A stretch of DNA of 64,000 bases from contig NZ_PPFD01000001.1 in the NCBI RefSeq assembly GCF_009653635.1, positions 373,410 through 437,409 on the forward strand. Reading direction: 5' to 3'. The notes under the pieces are model-generated. The model did no database searches, was not told where the DNA came from, and worked only from the letters and a program-made list of their open reading frames with translations. Of this stretch, positions 19,734-27,170 are shown piece by piece; position 1 is the first letter of the stretch, and every line of letters begins with the position of its first letter. This stretch comes from Endozoicomonas sp. OPT23. GTDB taxonomy: Bacteria; Pseudomonadota; Gammaproteobacteria; Pseudomonadales; Endozoicomonadaceae. The position numbers and the translations under genes were made by a program.

Positions 19734-19830
19734 GTAGTAGCTCCTGTGTATTAGTCATCTGTCGTGTTATAACGACGTTTCTCTGAAAGTTCGCAGCTTT
19801 TAGAAGAACAATAAACATAACGGATGAAAA

Positions 19831-21162
19831 ATGCACAGACGTCACTTTATCAAGCTGGCAGGTATGGCTGGGGCTGCTTCAGCTATTAGCCTGCCATTGA
19901 GAGCCAGTGCGGAAGCAGTACTGGCGAATAGCTCGACAGGCTCAAAACCCTCAACAACCGTATGGCTGCCTGAGAATGGCCAATCCCATGAGATTGGCAA
20001 ACGTTCCCCGTCACCTAATATCCACTATATAAAGAACTGGCAGCCAAAGCTTTTTGATGGTGCCGGTTCTCTGTTAAAAACAGATTCAGCCACCCTTCCT
20101 GCTGGCCGATACGTGGCTACTTTTCAGATTTGGCACGATGAAAGTGATGGCGACTATCTAGGTGATATTAAAGCCTGGCAGGGTTCGCACCTGGTAAGCC
20201 GTGAACAGATCATAGCCGAGGATTTCCCTGATGGACTTGATGGCGGCTATCAACGCTGTCAGCTTGAATTTACTGTGTCCCGTGAAAGCAGTGATATTCG
20301 GTTTGAAGTCTGGTTCGCCGACAATGGTCGTATTACAACAGGTGCGGTGAGCGTGACGCCTGTGGACGACCTGCGGCCTTTCTACAATATTGGCCATCGC
20401 TGCAGCACTATGGAAAAAGCCGACGAAATGGTGTCCCGTGGTGCGAATATGATTGAATTCGATATTACGCCAGAACTGGTTGATGGTCGTATAGAGTTCA
20501 ACGTTAAACATTCTGGAGACCTGAAGTGGACTCGCTATCCTGACTTTAATCGCTATCTGGCAAACCTGAAAAAGCATATGGATCAGGGCAATATTGCCAT
20601 GATTATGCTGGATACCAAGCAGGATGATGCTATTGAACCAAGGCTTTATGCGCTGGATCTGGCCGAGAGGCTGATCAAGGTTGGCATTACTCCAGAGCAG
20701 GCGGTTATGTCTGTGCCTGCTGCAGTTGCCGGAGTTTTCAGAACCACTCTGGGTCAGCACGGTAAAGTCACTGCTCTGTATGGCTGCGGTATTGATGCCT
20801 ATTTAGAAGATTATGGTGATCTGACTGAGCAACAGTGGGTTGAACAGGTAGAAGCAACCGGAGCCAGCTTTCTGGGAGTGGGGGCTGCATCACAGTACTT
20901 CTGGTCGCCCATGAAAGACTGGATGAGCTGGATTCAGGCTCTGGCGAACCGTCGTGATCAAAAAGGCGCCTTTGGCAAAGCCTACTTCTGGACTATCAAT
21001 AAGCGCTCCTCAATTCGCAAATGCCTGGATTATAACGTTGATGGCATTATCACGGACGAACCGGATCGTGTACGGGATATTCTCAAGGAACCTGAATATC
21101 AGCGAATATACCGTCTGGCTGACGAACGAGATTCCCAGTTCAAAGTTCACGGTTATCAATAA
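19831..21162 (+). CDS. Tat-exported sphingomyelinase D/GDPD-like phospholipase
   Basis: A 443-residue exported enzyme. The N-terminus (MHRRHFIKLAG, then a hydrophobic stretch to ASA) is a twin-arginine signal. Residues about 42-178 look like a beta-sandwich (TLPAGRYVATFQIWHD, QLEFTVS, IRFEVWF). From 185 on, the sequence follows spider and corynebacterial sphingomyelinase D/phospholipase D: NIGHRCST (His189), GANMIEFDI (Glu209, Asp211), His227, MLDTKQ (Asp261, Lys263) and YFWTINKRSSIR followed by VDGIITDEPDRV. The spacings His+20 Glu and +22 Asp equal those of the spider enzyme. A generic glycerophosphodiesterase remains possible, and the substrate is unproven. ACGGA precedes the ATG. Confidence 0.8.
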   Translation: MHRRHFIKLAGMAGAASAISLPLRASAEAVLANSSTGSKPSTTVWLPENGQSHEIGKRSPSPNIHYIKNWQPKLFDGAGSLLKTDSATLPAGRYVATFQIWHDESDGDYLGDIKAWQGSHLVSREQIIAEDFPDGLDGGYQRCQLEFTVSRESSDIRFEVWFADNGRITTGAVSVTPVDDLRPFYNIGHRCSTMEKADEMVSRGANMIEFDITPELVDGRIEFNVKHSGDLKWTRYPDFNRYLANLKKHMDQGNIAMIMLDTKQDDAIEPRLYALDLAERLIKVGITPEQAVMSVPAAVAGVFRTTLGQHGKVTALYGCGIDAYLEDYGDLTEQQWVEQVEATGASFLGVGAASQYFWSPMKDWMSWIQALANRRDQKGAFGKAYFWTINKRSSIRKCLDYNVDGIITDEPDRVRDILKEPEYQRIYRLADERDSQFKVHGYQ

Positions 21163-21167
21163 GCAAC

Positions 21168-21242
21168 AAGTACTCAGATATAGAAAATCATAAACTGTTT
21201 GCCCGCATGTGGCGGGCAAACAGTCATTTAATATTCGATTAC
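21168..21242. repeat. 75-bp dispersed palindromic repeat, copy 1
   Basis: It begins AAGTACTC and ends ATATTCGATTAC. Its centre has the perfect arms CTGTTTGCCCGC and GCGGGCAAACAG around ATGTG or a similar short loop. The same element, with the same length and conserved ends (AAGTACTC, AAAATCATAA, CATTTAATATTCGATTAC), recurs at 51792-51866. The outer ends are imperfect inverted repeats. It starts 6 bp after the phospholipase stop codon and could act as a terminator or be a non-autonomous mobile element. Confidence 0.85.
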
Positions 21243-21335
21243 GTGTGTCTGCACACTTAAGGCTTCATGAATAATGAATGGGTCTGCTAATATTCGACCC
21301 ATTCTTTAATTTCCAATCTGAAGCTAAATTCCCCG

Positions 21336-22076
21336 ATGAGTGATGATGTGGTTTTCGGCCTGCATGCCGTGCAGAGCCTGTTTGAGCATTCCCCTGAAAA
21401 AGTTCTGGAGCTGATGATCCAGAAAGGTCGTACCGACAAGCGTATCAGTGTGCTGGTGGATCAAGCCCGCGAGCATGGCGTTACGGTTCGTTTTGTGGAA
21501 CGAGGGCGGCTGGACTCAAAGGTTGAGGGAACCCATCAGGGTGTTGTTGCTCGTGTTTCTCAGGCTCAGGTTTACCGTGAAGGTGATCTGGAAGAGCTGC
21601 TGGATAATCTGAAAGAAACGCCTTTCCTACTGATTCTTGATGGTGTAACCGACCCTCACAATTTAGGTGCATGTCTGCGTACTGCTGACGCAGCAGGCGT
21701 TCATGCCATGATTGTGCCAAAGGATAAGTCTGCCAGCCTGAATGCGACTGCTCGCAAGGTTGCCTGTGGTGCCGCTGACAATGTACCGCTGGTTCAGGTA
21801 ACCAATCTTGCTCGTACCATGGACTGGTTGAAAAACCGTGGTGTCTGGATGATTGGTACCGCTGGCGAGAGTTCCGGCAATGTTTATCAGTCTGATTTGA
21901 AAGGCTCGATGGCATTGGTAATGGGTGCTGAAGACAAAGGCATGCGTCGTCTGACTCGTGATAAATGCGACTCCCTGATTTTTATTCCCATGGCTGGCAG
22001 TGTCAGCAGTTTGAATGTTTCTGTGGCCACAGGCGTATGCCTGTTTGAAGCCGTACGACAGAGATCAGCTTCCTGA
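21336..22076 (+). CDS. rlmB: 23S rRNA (guanosine-2'-O)-methyltransferase RlmB
   Basis: A SPOUT-family (TrmH type) methyltransferase acting on Gm2251 of 23S rRNA. The 246 residues have the N-terminal substrate-binding domain (VVFGLHAVQSLFEHSPEKVLEL) and the knotted SAM-binding motifs LDGVTDPHNLGACLRTADAAG, MGAEDKGMRRL and PMAGSVSSLNVSVATG. It is complete and of usual length. It follows the inserted phospholipase gene in place of following rnr directly. Confidence 0.97.
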   Translation: MSDDVVFGLHAVQSLFEHSPEKVLELMIQKGRTDKRISVLVDQAREHGVTVRFVERGRLDSKVEGTHQGVVARVSQAQVYREGDLEELLDNLKETPFLLILDGVTDPHNLGACLRTADAAGVHAMIVPKDKSASLNATARKVACGAADNVPLVQVTNLARTMDWLKNRGVWMIGTAGESSGNVYQSDLKGSMALVMGAEDKGMRRLTRDKCDSLIFIPMAGSVSSLNVSVATGVCLFEAVRQRSAS

Positions 22077-22119
22077 TCGTTTTCTCTTTTCTGAATAGTC
22101 GTGTCCCGGCTGAGGTTTT

Positions 22120-22797
22120 ATGAATCCCTGGATTGAACTGGGTACCGCAGATATTCCCAATGCGGGCGGACAACTCAAGTTGTCACAAAGAGGTGACGAG
22201 TTTTCCATTCGTTTATCAGGTGTTCGTGGCGAACTAATGAACAGTCGGGTGCACGGTTCGGAAGAGGCGTTGTCTGAACTGGGATGTGCTCACCTTAAAT
22301 CGACAGCAGATGCCCATGTTCTGGTCGGTGGTATGGGAATGGGCTTTACCCTGATGGCGGCACTGAAAGCAGTCATGCCGACGTCAAAAGTCACCGTCGC
22401 GGAACTGGTTCCTGAAGTGATCGAGTGGAATAAAGGCCCGCTGGGTGCTTGTGCCGGATACCCTCTGAATGACTCGCGCACTAGTGTACATCAGGGCGAT
22501 GTGGTTGAACTGTTTAAGGACAGGAAACCTGCATTTGATGCCATCCTGCTGGATGTCGATAACGGCCCTGAAGGACTTACTCAGACAGACAATCATCAAC
22601 TGTATTCGTCGCAGGGTGTTGCCGCTATTCAGCAATGCCTGAAGCCTAAAGGCATGCTGGCCATCTGGTCGGCGTTTCCTGATGAGAAATTTCTTGGCCG
22701 ATTGAAAAAGGCCGAGTTTCAGGCCTCCATGAAAATGGTACGGGCACGGCCGGGTAAAGGCAGTCGTCATACTATTTTTCTGGCACAAAAAAAGTAA
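22120..22797 (+). CDS. spermidine synthase-like SAM-dependent methyltransferase
   Basis: A 225-residue Rossmann-fold protein. The motif HVLVGGMGMGFTL fits the glycine-rich SAM motif I; TVAELVPEVIEWNK supplies the acidic residue after beta-2, and DAILLDVDNGPEGL is motif post-II. These resemble spermidine synthase-like methyltransferases, but the aminopropyltransferase substrate residues cannot be verified. TGAGG lies 5 nt upstream of ATG. It may be co-transcribed with the next gene. The substrate is unknown. Confidence 0.75.
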   Translation: MNPWIELGTADIPNAGGQLKLSQRGDEFSIRLSGVRGELMNSRVHGSEEALSELGCAHLKSTADAHVLVGGMGMGFTLMAALKAVMPTSKVTVAELVPEVIEWNKGPLGACAGYPLNDSRTSVHQGDVVELFKDRKPAFDAILLDVDNGPEGLTQTDNHQLYSSQGVAAIQQCLKPKGMLAIWSAFPDEKFLGRLKKAEFQASMKMVRARPGKGSRHTIFLAQKK

Positions 22798-22864
22798 ACC
22801 TTATCAATACGCTTTGAAATGGATTTTCTGAAATAGCTTTAATAAAGCTTTGGGAGAGAAAAAG

Positions 22865-23803
22865 GTGGATAAAGTAAAAACAGTTATTCTAGATGCTGGC
22901 ACTCTGGGCAATGGTGTGAGCCTGAAGGCGTTTGAAGATTTACCTGTCTCTCTCGAAGTTTATGAAATCACGTTTCCCGCTGATGTGGCTGAAAGGGTAA
23001 AGGGCGCTGCAGCTATTTTTACCAATAAGGTTGTTCTTGGTCGAGAGCTGCTGGAAGCAAACCCACAACTTCGATATATCGGTGTACTGGCAACAGGGAT
23101 GAACAATATTGATCTGGCTGCCTGCAGTGAGCTGGGTATTAAGGTTCAGAACGTTGAACGCTACAGTACGTCGTCTGTCGCACAGCATTCAATGGCTTTG
23201 ATATTGTCACTGGCCAATGCTATGCCTGCCAACTCGGCTAATACATCTAATGGACAGTGGGCTAAAAGCGATATGTTCTGCCTGTTGAATAACCCAATGA
23301 TGGAATTAGCGGGTAGAAAACTGTTAATCATTGGTTATGGCGATCTTGGTAAAGCTACTGCAAAGCTTGCAGAAGCCTTCGGCATGGAAATTCTGAAAGC
23401 GAAGATACCCGGTTCAATCAGCTCTGCTTCCGATAGAGTAGATCTTGAAAAGGGGCTTGCTGAAGCCGATATCGTCAGTCTTCATTGTCCTTTGACAGAG
23501 CGCACTCAAAACTTAATCAATACAGAGCGTCTGGCTTTGATGAAGCCAACGGCATTGTTAATCAATACGGCTCGCGGCGGGCTGGTGGATGAGCAGGCTC
23601 TGGTTGAAGTACTGAAAGCCGGGAAGCTGGGCGGTGCCGGTTTTGACGTGCTGACTGAAGAACCTCCCGTTAATGGTAACATTCTGCTTGAGAACCCAAT
23701 GCCAAACCTGATTGTGACTCCACATTGCGCCTGGGGCAGCCTGGAGTCACGTCAGAGGCTGGTTAATCAGGCAGTGGAAAGCTATCAGCATTTTCTTGGT
23801 TAG
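22865..23803 (+). CDS. D-2-hydroxyacid dehydrogenase (glycerate/hydroxypyruvate reductase-like)
   Basis: An NAD(P)-dependent 2-hydroxyacid dehydrogenase of 312 residues. It has the nucleotide-binding IIGYGDLGKA near residue 150, the catalytic Arg in INTARGGLVDE, Glu in LTEEPP, and His in TPHCAWGS. It is closest in style to HprA glycerate dehydrogenases, but the substrate is not determined by the motifs. GTG 22865 was chosen: GGGAGAG lies about 8 nt upstream, while the in-frame TTG at 22850 lies before that site. It converges with the next gene, with 5 bp between the stop codons. Confidence 0.88.
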   Translation: MDKVKTVILDAGTLGNGVSLKAFEDLPVSLEVYEITFPADVAERVKGAAAIFTNKVVLGRELLEANPQLRYIGVLATGMNNIDLAACSELGIKVQNVERYSTSSVAQHSMALILSLANAMPANSANTSNGQWAKSDMFCLLNNPMMELAGRKLLIIGYGDLGKATAKLAEAFGMEILKAKIPGSISSASDRVDLEKGLAEADIVSLHCPLTERTQNLINTERLALMKPTALLINTARGGLVDEQALVEVLKAGKLGGAGFDVLTEEPPVNGNILLENPMPNLIVTPHCAWGSLESRQRLVNQAVESYQHFLG

Positions 23804-23808
23804 ATGGT

Positions 23809-25470
23809 TTACTGCTCATCATGCGTCGGCCTTTTTTCGGTGAGGGATTGCAGAATTTGCTGTAATCCCTCATAGGCTGAGATGGCTGTTTGCCCGGATG
23901 TATCGATTACAGTCTCAATATCCCCTTTCATAACTGACAATATGTGAGAGAAAGTGGTGTCTGATCCCATTGCCGATGCGACTACCTGATAACCTAGAAC
24001 AAGCACAATAGGGGTGGATACTCCTGGTATTTTCTTCAAATAAGATACGTTTTTCCAGCCAGATCTGGCCACTTCATGCAGGCTGACCCCGTGCTGGATT
24101 TTACTGGTGATCAAATGACTGAGTGAGGCCATTACAGCGATGCCTGAACCTCCCGATATTGCTGACATTAAGGTAGAAGCAGTATCCGGATCGCTCTGGT
24201 AAAGCTCTGTGCTTTTTATATAGTCAGAAACTGACATGGTTATGGAGGGAGCTGCGGTACCAAGAACAACTATGCCAGCGGTCCAGGTATTCAGCTCTTC
24301 ATGACTGATACTTTTGTCATGAACTTTCTTTGCCACTATTAAAATAGGTGACATGCCAATTAATGTGCCCAGAGTTGCTGTAGCCAGTGGGTACTGACCG
24401 TCACTTGATGACGCAATGGCATTACCGACTACTGTTTTAGCACCACCAGCAGAAGCAAGAATAACTGGAGTGATATACGTTTCAGATATAGGATTTGGAT
24501 TTAGAACTATGTTCTTATCTTTATTTGGCCCCCAGTGTCTGTGAGTCAATATCAGGTAAACAGGTATAGTGCTGGCAGCAGAAGTAGGCGCACTGGCCAG
24601 TATTGCATCAATTAAAGCATCTTTTGAGTGGGTTAGAGTTATGATTGTGCCCGCATATGCGGTAGATATTCCGGTAATCAACATAGTTGCCGTAATACCG
24701 GCGTCATCCATTACATAGCTGCCAACGGGTAAACTTGAGAGCCATTTGCCTCCTTTTTGTACCATAGGTGCAAAGAGAATAGCCCCGAATATGGTGGAAG
24801 CAATTTGTTGACTATATTCCATTGCATCAGAGATGGCGTCAGGGTGTTCTTCAGGATTTAAAACAGAGAAGTGCTTAAGAGCTTCTTCTGCATAAATCTC
24901 ACTTCCTATTGTGATCATGTTGCTCGTAGTGTCAAAAAGAATCATTTTTAATGTCAGGTCTGTTCCCCATCCAGCCCTGTTGGAATAAAAGCTATCTAAA
25001 AAGATGTAAAATTGCCCTGCCCAATAAAAGGCATTTCTACCGCTCTCGTCGGTTGCATCATCTTCTTCGACGGACCCTGCTATTTGAGCCACTGTGTTGG
25101 CTACGGCTATTTCCAGGCACATATCACTGGTCGAAAGGAAATCATGATATGTCTTTACTTTTGAGGTTGTGTATTCCGTGTTTGTTGGAAAATACTTTTG
25201 CATTAAAGCAGGCTTAAGTAAATAATCCACCGCTCTCTGAACTTTACCGCCGATCTTATGACCTCCAAAATTGGCAAGTTTACAGGAATAAAAAACACTA
25301 ACGCCTCCGGTTGTATAACCGGCAATAACAATGCCTAAGTCATAAGTTAAAGTGCTGTTCTCTTGTGGAGGGGCATCATCAGCGTTAGTTATTGTTAGAA
25401 ATGCTAATAATGAAAAAAATAAAAGTAGTTTCTTTCGGGGCAAAAATAAGTCTGACATAAAGATCATCAT
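23809..25470 (-). CDS. unknown exported/membrane protein with internal repeats
   Basis: I do not recognise this 553-residue protein. It has a signal peptide or anchor (LLLFFSLLAFLTITNA, cleavage near residue 30), a Cys-containing soluble part (about 30-215), and a hydrophobic region (about 222-500). That region seems built of degenerate repeats: each begins with a small-residue segment and ends in a hydrophobic helix plus a basic/His turn, as in 287-312 (ending VYLILTHRHW), 355-392 (ending ILIVAKKVHDKSISHEE) and 430-468 (ending SLSHLITSKIQHGVSLHE). AGAGG lies 6 nt before ATG. Lying beside a type III chaperone-effector pair, it may be part of the same acquired block. Confidence 0.6.
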   Translation of the reverse strand: MMIFMSDLFLPRKKLLLFFSLLAFLTITNADDAPPQENSTLTYDLGIVIAGYTTGGVSVFYSCKLANFGGHKIGGKVQRAVDYLLKPALMQKYFPTNTEYTTSKVKTYHDFLSTSDMCLEIAVANTVAQIAGSVEEDDATDESGRNAFYWAGQFYIFLDSFYSNRAGWGTDLTLKMILFDTTSNMITIGSEIYAEEALKHFSVLNPEEHPDAISDAMEYSQQIASTIFGAILFAPMVQKGGKWLSSLPVGSYVMDDAGITATMLITGISTAYAGTIITLTHSKDALIDAILASAPTSAASTIPVYLILTHRHWGPNKDKNIVLNPNPISETYITPVILASAGGAKTVVGNAIASSSDGQYPLATATLGTLIGMSPILIVAKKVHDKSISHEELNTWTAGIVVLGTAAPSITMSVSDYIKSTELYQSDPDTASTLMSAISGGSGIAVMASLSHLITSKIQHGVSLHEVARSGWKNVSYLKKIPGVSTPIVLVLGYQVVASAMGSDTTFSHILSVMKGDIETVIDTSGQTAISAYEGLQQILQSLTEKRPTHDEQ

Positions 25471-25616
25471 TCTCAGCCTCTCATTCTAAAGACGAGAATA
25501 TAGGTCAGAAAAAAATGATCAGGAATTCATTAATATGATTCATTTTTAGGTCAGTATCTAACCATCAATGAGTGTCCGCCGAAATCTTCTTTAAGGATGG
25601 AGGAAGGTTGAAGCTA

Positions 25617-26072
25617 ATGGCGTCAGCAGAAAAACAGTTTGAAGCACTGATTGCTTCACTGAGTATAAAGGTGGGGAAAACCTTGCCTTTAGAAGACGGA
25701 CTTTGCTCTCTTGAAAACCAGGCTGGGGAAACGGTTATTAATATAGAGTTGGCCGAGTCTGGTGAGAGACTGTTGTTGCACCGTTTACTGCTCCCCATGC
25801 CAACTGATCCGGATTTGCGAAATGGCAGAGCAATGCAGCTGTTGGCCTTAAACAGTCATCAGTCACAACTCTCAGGGCACTGGTTTTGCACCGATCCTGA
25901 AGGCTTGGGAGTGCATCTTATGGCCAGTTATCCGATAGCAAACCTTGCTGAAGATGAGTTTGAGCAAGTAACGGAGCGATTTATAGAGCTAGGTGCTGAT
26001 CTGGCTGAGAACCTTCAGGCTGAAGAGATTGAATACAGCGCTGAAGAGCTAAAGCAGGGGATAAGACCATGA
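25617..26072 (+). CDS. type III secretion class I chaperone (CesT/SycE-like)
   Basis: A 151-residue acidic protein with the pattern of Tir-chaperone-family proteins: an N-terminal helix (AEKQFEALIASLSIKVG), a beta segment with CSLENQAGETVINIEL, then LLLHRLLLPMP, LLALNSHQSQLSGHWFCTDPEG, VHLMASYPIANL, and a C-terminal helix EFEQVTERFIELGADLAENL. Such chaperones bind the N-terminus of one effector and deliver it to the secretion apparatus. ATG 25617 was chosen over GTG 25572, because GGAGGAAGG lies about 10 nt upstream and the length then fits the family. The stop overlaps the next start by 4 bp. Confidence 0.8.
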   Translation: MASAEKQFEALIASLSIKVGKTLPLEDGLCSLENQAGETVINIELAESGERLLLHRLLLPMPTDPDLRNGRAMQLLALNSHQSQLSGHWFCTDPEGLGVHLMASYPIANLAEDEFEQVTERFIELGADLAENLQAEEIEYSAEELKQGIRP

Positions 26073-27160
26073 GTATTGATGGTCCGGGGCAACGACCTGT
26101 TAGTTCAGGGAGTCAGCCGAGTTCAGAAAAAGAGCCTTTATTAACCAGCAAGACGAAGAAAAGAAGCAACGCTTTCAGTAGTCTGACTCCGGGCAGATTA
26201 AAAACAGGTGTTCAGAAGCTGACGGTAAGAGTTAATCATGTATTGGAAAGGGGACAGGAACGGGTATACAACCGATTTCCACACTTACGGCCTGCGCCCC
26301 ACCCTCCCAGCTATAAAGTAAGTTGTTCTCCTCCTACAGAAATACAAAGTAAGGTTCAGCTGAATGTGGATGCTCAGCTTGCTGCTTATCCTTATCACCA
26401 GTCGCTCGAAAAGGTACAGAATGCGGCCAGTAGCAAGCTTGACTCAGATAATGACTACTCAAGGGTCGGTAATTGGGGGGTTGAAAGAGATTTGACCAGC
26501 AAACTAGCTGAATCTGGAGGGTTTGGAACTCAGGATAAAAGCGGTCTTATATACGATAAAAAAACCGGTCTCACTGCTTATGTCATGAAGAATCCTGAAA
26601 CTCAGGAGTTGCGGCTTGTTTTTGGTGGTACTACTTCTGGTAAGAAGGCTGGGGGCATAGGCAAGCGGATGTTCGGAAATGCGGCTTTTACATTTCGCCA
26701 ATGGGTGGCAAATGGCAAAAATGCCGTGCTGGGAAAGACACCAGACAGTTATCAACAGGCTAAAGCATTAACAAATAAGCTACTGGAACTGCAAAGCAGT
26801 ACCCCAGAGCTTTCTTCGTACGAACTGAAATTGTCGGGCCATTCAAAAGGTGCAGGTGAAGCAACCTATGCGGCCTTGGCGAGAGATAAGCCTCTGAAGG
26901 CGATCTGTTTTGGCAGTGCCCAATTGGGGCGGAGCATGCAGAAAGAAATTCCTGAAGAAAATCGAAAGGATTCGTCTTTATTCATTACTCATTTCAACAT
27001 CAAAGGTGATTTGGTGCCGAAAATGGGTAATTTTAGAAATGGCCTTGGGCATCTCGGGAAGGTTGTGACGCTGCCGGGAGAGCACTTCTGGCAAAACCCC
27101 ATGCATCGACATGATCGATTTGCTCACCATGTCGATCATTTTGCCAATAGCAAACGATGA
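26069..27160 (+). CDS. putative type III effector with lipase-like alpha/beta-hydrolase domain
   Basis: A 363-residue protein translationally coupled (ATGA) to a type III chaperone gene. Residues 1-95 are polar, rich in Ser, Pro and basic residues, as is usual for a secretion signal and chaperone-binding region; there is no Sec signal. The rest resembles class 3 lipases: LRLVFGGTTS (182-190), the nucleophile elbow GHSKG (Ser259), the probable Asp in KGDLVPK (Asp314) and a His-rich C-terminus (339-357). Phospholipase or acyltransferase activity on host lipids is inferred. No secretion apparatus genes lie in the window. It ends 10 bp before the convergent tamB. Confidence 0.72.
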   Translation: MSIDGPGQRPVSSGSQPSSEKEPLLTSKTKKRSNAFSSLTPGRLKTGVQKLTVRVNHVLERGQERVYNRFPHLRPAPHPPSYKVSCSPPTEIQSKVQLNVDAQLAAYPYHQSLEKVQNAASSKLDSDNDYSRVGNWGVERDLTSKLAESGGFGTQDKSGLIYDKKTGLTAYVMKNPETQELRLVFGGTTSGKKAGGIGKRMFGNAAFTFRQWVANGKNAVLGKTPDSYQQAKALTNKLLELQSSTPELSSYELKLSGHSKGAGEATYAALARDKPLKAICFGSAQLGRSMQKEIPEENRKDSSLFITHFNIKGDLVPKMGNFRNGLGHLGKVVTLPGEHFWQNPMHRHDRFAHHVDHFANSKR

Positions 27161-27170
27161 TTTATGGAAG

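Noticed and set aside
23578-25098. Possibility that the 553-residue membrane protein is a T3SS translocon component
   Set aside because: Translocators lack Sec signal peptides, while this protein appears to have one; only genomic proximity suggested the link.
25572-25616. In-frame GTG start of the type III chaperone at 25572
   Set aside because: The ribosome-binding site GGAGGAAGG lies after it and directly serves ATG 25617, which also gives the family length.
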